Source of the DNA: Flavobacteriales bacterium UBA2306
GTDB lineage: Bacteria; Bacteroidota; Bacteroidia; Flavobacteriales; Weeksellaceae
Direction: 5' to 3'
Assembly: GCA_002345565.1 (NCBI GenBank)
Contig: DDVS01000001.1
Coordinates: 916,181-980,180 of the forward strand
DNA length: 64,000 nt
Part shown: piece after piece, positions 60,481 to 64,000 of the stretch
How the letters are laid out: every line of letters begins with the position of its first letter
Numbering within the stretch: the stretch's first letter is position 1
Position numbers and translations under genes: made by a program
The notes under the pieces: generated by a model
Databases searched by the model: none
Seen by the model: only the letters and a program-made list of their open reading frames with translations
Told to the model about the DNA's origin: nothing

Positions 60481-61611
60481 TTATAATCCTATCACAGGCA
60501 TTGACAACATCAAGATACTTTCATTATCTTCCAATCCGTCAACCGGTTCTACAATTCCGGGTCTGTTTGGTTGAGACATTTTCATTGTAATATCATCAGA
60601 ACCTAAAACTGATAACATCTCTGTCAGGAATTTTGAACTGAAACCGATGTTGATATCATCGCCATTGTAATCACAAGGAATCTGCATATCCGCCTTGTTT
60701 GCGTACTCTGTATCTTCTGCGTGAAGGTGAAGAACATTTCCTGACAATTTGAATCTTACTTGGTTCGTAGATTTGTTTGACATAATAGATGCTCTTCTGA
60801 TAGAACTCAAAAGCAAACTTCTGTTGATGGTCAAAACGTTTGGATTTTCTTTTGGGATTACCGCGTTGTAGTTTGGATATTTTCCGTCAATCAAACGACA
60901 AATCCAGATGTTATTCCCGAATGTGAATTTCGCCATATTATCACTGAATTCAATCACAACATCTTCGTTGGAATTGTTCAGGATATTTTTGAAAATTGAC
61001 AAAGGTTTCTTTGGCATAATGAATTCCAAAGTCTCCGGATGTACAATATCAGTTCTTTTGTAGACCACCAATCTGTGGGAATCTGTGGAAACAAAATTAG
61101 TTTCATCTTCTTTGAATTGGAATAAAACACCAGTCATCACAGGACGAAGAGAATCGTTACTTGTAGCGAAAAGTGTATTGTTAAGAGCCTCTGCCAAAAC
61201 GCCACCTCCGATTGTTACTTTCTGAGAAGCATCAAACTCCGGTAATTCCGGATAATCGTCTGCATTGTCCAGCGCCACTGCAAAGTTGTCTTTCTCATCC
61301 AAGATTTCCAAAACACTTCCGTTTCCGTCTTCGGAATCTTTCACTGCCAAAGTCAAAGGTTGTTCACCGTAAGTTTTCAAGAAATCCTGAAAAATCTTAC
61401 CTGGAACTGCTAATTTTCCTTTGTCATCCGACTTCACTTCAAGAGAAGTAATCAAAGTCGTTTCACCGTCAGAAGCCGTCACTGTCAATAAGTTCTGGTC
61501 TAACTCGAAAAGAAAATTCTCCAAAATTGGTCTGGATTGTGAACCTGAAATCACGCCACTCACCGTCTGTAAAGCTTTTTGCAAATCGCCACTGGCAACA
61601 ATAAATCTCAT
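60481..61611 (-). CDS. dnaN: DNA polymerase III beta subunit (sliding clamp)
   Basis: 376 residues with the three repeated clamp domains. It starts MRFIVASGDLQKALQTVSGVI and ends MLSMPVIGL, with PRSSR-like positions replaced by SQSRPILENFLF near the N-terminus. It forms the dimeric ring on DNA. It is unusually far from dnaA (57 kb), with no recF or gyrB next to it. The promoter box is about 24 bases upstream. Confidence 0.96.
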   Translation of the reverse strand: MRFIVASGDLQKALQTVSGVISGSQSRPILENFLFELDQNLLTVTASDGETTLITSLEVKSDDKGKLAVPGKIFQDFLKTYGEQPLTLAVKDSEDGNGSVLEILDEKDNFAVALDNADDYPELPEFDASQKVTIGGGVLAEALNNTLFATSNDSLRPVMTGVLFQFKEDETNFVSTDSHRLVVYKRTDIVHPETLEFIMPKKPLSIFKNILNNSNEDVVIEFSDNMAKFTFGNNIWICRLIDGKYPNYNAVIPKENPNVLTINRSLLLSSIRRASIMSNKSTNQVRFKLSGNVLHLHAEDTEYANKADMQIPCDYNGDDINIGFSSKFLTEMLSVLGSDDITMKMSQPNRPGIVEPVDGLEDNESILMLSMPVIGL

Positions 61612-61634
61612 AAACTGTATTTATTTCAATTCCA

Positions 61635-61642
61635 CAAATATA
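61635..61642 (-). promoter_or_regulatory. -7 box of dnaN
   Basis: TATATTTG on the minus strand, about 24 bases before the ATG. Confidence 0.6.
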
Positions 61643-61722
61643 ATGATTTCGGTTCGATTGTAAAAGTTGATTTTATTTAGTTATTAACAATTTTTGAATT
61701 GGAGTAATATATTTCTTCAAAA

Positions 61723-61754
61723 AACTTTGTTAAAGATTTGTAACTTTGACAAAG
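61723..61754. repeat. CTTTGTCAAAG inverted repeat, copy 3
   Basis: AACTTTGTTAAAG and AACTTTGACAAAG arms. TAACTTTG at 61741-61748 within it also fits a -7 box for the kinase gene that starts 10 bases later. Confidence 0.65.
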
Positions 61755-61757
61755 TGT

Positions 61758-62147
61758 ATGAAAAAACCTCCATTTTATAAAAGTGTACAGTTTACAATCA
61801 AAGGACTGATGTGGATTTTGCGAAACGAGCGCAATTTTCAAATCGAAATTTTCGGTTTGATTATTAATCTTTTTTTGATTGTTTTTTTTGGACTTAATTC
61901 TTTTGAAACTTGTCTGATTCTTATTACAAGTTTTGTTGTTTTAGTTACAGAAGCTATTAATAGTTGTATCGAAAAAATCTGTGATTATATCCAACCAGAA
62001 TTAGACCAAAGAATTGGAATCATCAAAGATTTGGCAGGAGGTGCAGTTCTGCTTTCTGTGATAGTTTCAATTTGTGTTGGTGCATTGATTTATTGGCCAT
62101 ATTTGAGTGAGAAAATTGAGAATTCTAGCATTATTTATAATTTTTAA
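61758..62147 (+). CDS. Diacylglycerol/undecaprenol kinase family protein
   Basis: 129 residues from the ATG at 61758 (MKKPPFYKSVQF). It has three membrane helices. The amphipathic start FTIKGLMWILRNERNFQIEIF and the catalytic segment LVTEAINSCIEKICDYIQPELDQRIGIIKDLAGGAVLLS match prokaryotic DgkA/UdpK kinases: Glu and Asn in EAINS, Asp and Ala-Gly-Gly in KDLAGGAV. It phosphorylates a lipid alcohol in the inner membrane; in this phylum undecaprenol or diacylglycerol is possible. Confidence 0.9.
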   Translation: MKKPPFYKSVQFTIKGLMWILRNERNFQIEIFGLIINLFLIVFFGLNSFETCLILITSFVVLVTEAINSCIEKICDYIQPELDQRIGIIKDLAGGAVLLSVIVSICVGALIYWPYLSEKIENSSIIYNF

Positions 62148-62185
62148 ATATTAGAAGATTTAATGTTTATTTTTCATAAAATCTT

Positions 62186-62193
62186 TACTTTTG
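62186..62193 (+). promoter_or_regulatory. -7 box of ddl
   Basis: TACTTTTG matches TAnnTTTG; the ATG at 62212 is 18 bases downstream, as in the lrp gene. Confidence 0.6.
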
Positions 62194-62211
62194 TTTTTAA
62201 GAAAAATTGAA

Positions 62212-63195
62212 ATGAGCAAAAAAAACGTGGCCGTTGTAATGGGCGGTTATTCAGATGAATACAAAGTTTCTATAAAAAGTGGTCAATTGATTTTTGATTC
62301 ACTTGACCGTGAACTTTATGATGTTTATAAAGTGGTTATTTTAAAAGATGAATGGTACTTATTAGACGAGAACGACAGAAAAAAATTCATTAATAAAGCA
62401 GATTTTTCTGTCAATATTGATGATGGAAAAATCCTTAACTTTGATGTTTGTTTCAACACCATCCACGGAACACCTGGCGAAAACGGAATTATGCAAGCTT
62501 ATTGGGATGCTATTGGTCAAAAATATACAGGCTGTGACTTCTACCAAAGCGCATTGACTTTCAATAAAAAAGACACATTAGCGGTTTTATCAAAATACGG
62601 AATTCCTTCTGCAAAAAGTATTTATCTAAGAAAAGGTGAATCAATTTCTGATGACGAAATCGTAGAAAAAATAGAACTTCCTGTTTTTGTTAAACCTAAT
62701 CAAAGCGGTTCTTCTCTCGGAATTTCTAAAGTGAAAGATCAAAGCGAACTGCAAACAGCAATCGAATTTGCTTATAAAGAAGACGACGAAATCCTTATCG
62801 AAAGTGCATTAAATGGAATGGAAGTTTCTGTTGGTGTTTTGGATTATCAAGGCGAAGTCATTGTTTTGGGAATTACTGAAATTGTTCCAGACAAAGAATT
62901 TTTCGATTACGAAGCTAAATATGAAGGTGCTTCTCAGGAAATCACGCCTGCAAGAATTAATGAAGAAACTAGAAAAAAAGTGGAAGAAATCGCTATCAAA
63001 GCTTACAAATCGCTTGGAATGAGTGGCTTTTCCCGTTCAGAATTCATTATCGTTGATGGAATTCCACACCTATTGGAAATGAATACCAATCCTGGATTTT
63101 CGCCAGCAAGTATCCTTCCACAACAGGCAAAAATCTACGGAATCTCCATCAAAGATCTTTGCGGAAACGAAGTTGAAAAAGCACTTAACAAATAA
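62212..63195 (+). CDS. ddl: D-alanine-D-alanine ligase
   Basis: 327 residues from the ATG at 62212 (MSKKNVAVVMGGYSDEYKVS); the frame extends upstream into the promoter. Ddl marks are MGGYSDEYKVSIKSG (N-terminal substrate loop), FNTIHGTPGENG, the ATP-grasp loop FVKPNQSGSSLGISKV, and LEMNTNPGFSPASILPQQAK with the Mg-binding Glu and Asn. It joins two D-Ala for peptidoglycan. It is followed by its own terminator. Confidence 0.96.
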   Translation: MSKKNVAVVMGGYSDEYKVSIKSGQLIFDSLDRELYDVYKVVILKDEWYLLDENDRKKFINKADFSVNIDDGKILNFDVCFNTIHGTPGENGIMQAYWDAIGQKYTGCDFYQSALTFNKKDTLAVLSKYGIPSAKSIYLRKGESISDDEIVEKIELPVFVKPNQSGSSLGISKVKDQSELQTAIEFAYKEDDEILIESALNGMEVSVGVLDYQGEVIVLGITEIVPDKEFFDYEAKYEGASQEITPARINEETRKKVEEIAIKAYKSLGMSGFSRSEFIIVDGIPHLLEMNTNPGFSPASILPQQAKIYGISIKDLCGNEVEKALNK

Positions 63196-63205
63196 TTATA
63201 AATTT

Positions 63206-63232
63206 AGCTAAAGAATCATCTTTGGCTTTTTT
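63206..63232 (+). terminator. Terminator of ddl
   Basis: AGCTAAAGA and TCTTTGGCT with an ATCA loop and a T run. Confidence 0.85.
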
Positions 63233-63246
63233 AAAATCTAAAATAA

Positions 63247-63711
63247 ATGAAAATTGCTGTTTTCCCAGGGTCCTTTGACCCAATCACACTTGGTCATTAT
63301 GATATTGTTGAGCGCGCAGTTCCGTTGTTTGACAAAATTATCATTGCCATCGGAAAGAATTCTCAGAAAAAATATATGTTCTCCTTGGAACAACGTAAAG
63401 AGTTCATCAGAAAAACTTTTGAAAAATTCCCGAATGTTGAAGTTGATGATTTTGAAGGTTTAACGATTGATTATTGTAAAAGCAAAGATGTCAATTTCAT
63501 TTTGAGAGGACTTAGAAATCCAGCCGATTTTGAATTCGAAAAGTCGATTGCTCAAACGAACCGCGCTTTGACCAGAGACAATACAGTTGAAACAATTTTC
63601 CTTTTAACGTCTTCTGGAAAATCTTATATAAGCAGTAGTATTGTAAGAGAAATTATTTCTTATGGTGGAAACTATGAAATCATGGTCCCCGATGCTGTGA
63701 GAATTAAATAA
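63247..63711 (+). CDS. coaD: Pantetheine-phosphate adenylyltransferase
   Basis: 154 residues. The nucleotidyltransferase HxGH motif is TLGHYD within FPGSFDPITLGHYDIVERA. FILRGLRNPADFEFE and TSSGKSYISSSIVREI are CoaD signatures. It makes dephospho-CoA from 4'-phosphopantetheine. The ATG is 14 bases after the ddl terminator T run, so promoter signals must lie in or near the ddl 3' end. Downstream 63712-63943 shows no convincing gene. Confidence 0.95.
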   Translation: MKIAVFPGSFDPITLGHYDIVERAVPLFDKIIIAIGKNSQKKYMFSLEQRKEFIRKTFEKFPNVEVDDFEGLTIDYCKSKDVNFILRGLRNPADFEFEKSIAQTNRALTRDNTVETIFLLTSSGKSYISSSIVREIISYGGNYEIMVPDAVRIK

Positions 63712-63950
63712 AATAAATTATTATAATCGTAGTATATATATTAGATTTATCATATATAAAATCAAATAAGTTAAAGGGGTAAGCAGCTTAAGATTTTCAG
63801 CAATGATAATCGTAGATAAATAACAAGCTTTAACAGAATCCCGCTTATAGTGCTTCTCCTTTTTCTTAATCTTCTTTACTATTATCATTCTCATCTTTTG
63901 CCTAACAACTAGGATAATTATTTTTTGATACGGATGTATTATACAAAAAA

Positions 63951-63980
63951 AAACCTCAATCAAATAAATGATTGAGGTTT
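63951..63980 (-). terminator. Terminator of the rRNA operon
   Basis: AAACCTCAATCA and TGATTGAGGTTT form a 12-bp stem with a 6-nt loop; a T run follows on the minus strand, right after the 5S end. Confidence 0.85.
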
Positions 63981-63989
63981 AAAAAAAAC

Positions 63990-64000
63990 TGGCGGCGACC
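63990..64000 (-). rRNA. 3' end of a 5S rRNA (partial)
   Basis: The minus strand reads GGTCGCCGCC at the window edge, then an AG and a T run before the rrn terminator. This fits the end of bacterial 5S rRNA (the segment after GAGAGUA). Only about eleven bases are visible, so the call leans on the terminator and position. Confidence 0.6.

Noticed and set aside
63721..63963. 80-residue minus-strand open frame near the right edge
   Set aside because: Its start lies inside the rrn terminator and the protein is a low-complexity Ile/Lys/Leu string; no coding character.

Overview
The window looks like the chromosome of a low-GC member of the Flavobacteriia, most likely Weeksellaceae (Chryseobacterium/Epilithonimonas group). 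The evidence is AT-rich DNA, weak Shine-Dalgarno signals, many promoters with the Bacteroidetes -7 box TAnnTTTG, a GLPGLI-family protein, NamZ/DUF1343, a succinylornithine-type transcarbamylase, and the pairing of dnaA with a divergent thioesterase. The genus is inferred from gene content; no search was run.

Layout. 1-1.7 kb: end of an arsenic resistance operon (arsenate reductase tail, ACR3 efflux pump, ArsN-like acetyltransferase). 1.7-5.6 kb: dnaA, a thioesterase and a secreted GH43-like glycosidase. 5.7-15.6 kb: a one-strand cluster with an esterase carrying a starch-binding-like domain, an M17 aminopeptidase, two ATP-grasp ligases, a second esterase, a GCS2-type carboxylate-amine ligase, a class I glutamine amidotransferase, a third probable ATP-grasp protein and a DUF421 membrane protein. 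It looks like a pathway for an unknown peptide or amide metabolite. 15.6-32 kb: mixed genes (HAD phosphatase, GLPGLI pair, amino-acid permease, PnuC, HipA-like kinase with DUF3037, Ada, a three-gene ABC module, an AprA-MT2-like methyltransferase, a toxin-antitoxin pair with a frameshifted toxin).

32-47.7 kb is a carbamoyl-phosphate block. carB, carA and pyrB (pyrimidines) are followed by an Lrp regulator and then argH, argE, argB, argF', argD, argC, argG and a GNAT gene (arginine). The pyrB leader has a promoter, a 24-codon ORF, a pause-type hairpin, a U-rich tract and a terminator overlapping the ORF stop, an arrangement like E. coli pyrBI attenuation. 47.9-64 kb: acs, namZ, an FtsX/LolC-like permease, cysteine synthase, queD, hemN, pheT, dnaN, a diacylglycerol kinase, ddl and coaD, ending at the rrn terminator and the last bases of a minus-strand 5S rRNA.

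The spacers are unusually rich in short repeats. The most striking is a set of about a dozen elements built from tandem 7-nt units. In most of them the arms can fold into a hairpin while staying in 7-nt register, and most lie just before a start codon. The sequence differs between loci, yet the pairing is kept. Further families are a CGCAAAG repeat (4 copies), a GGAAATCC/GGAAAGC repeat (3, one with a nested element), a CTTTGTCAAAG inverted repeat (3), a TTC-triloop hairpin array, and two palindromic GTCAGGC / CTTCGACAGG types.
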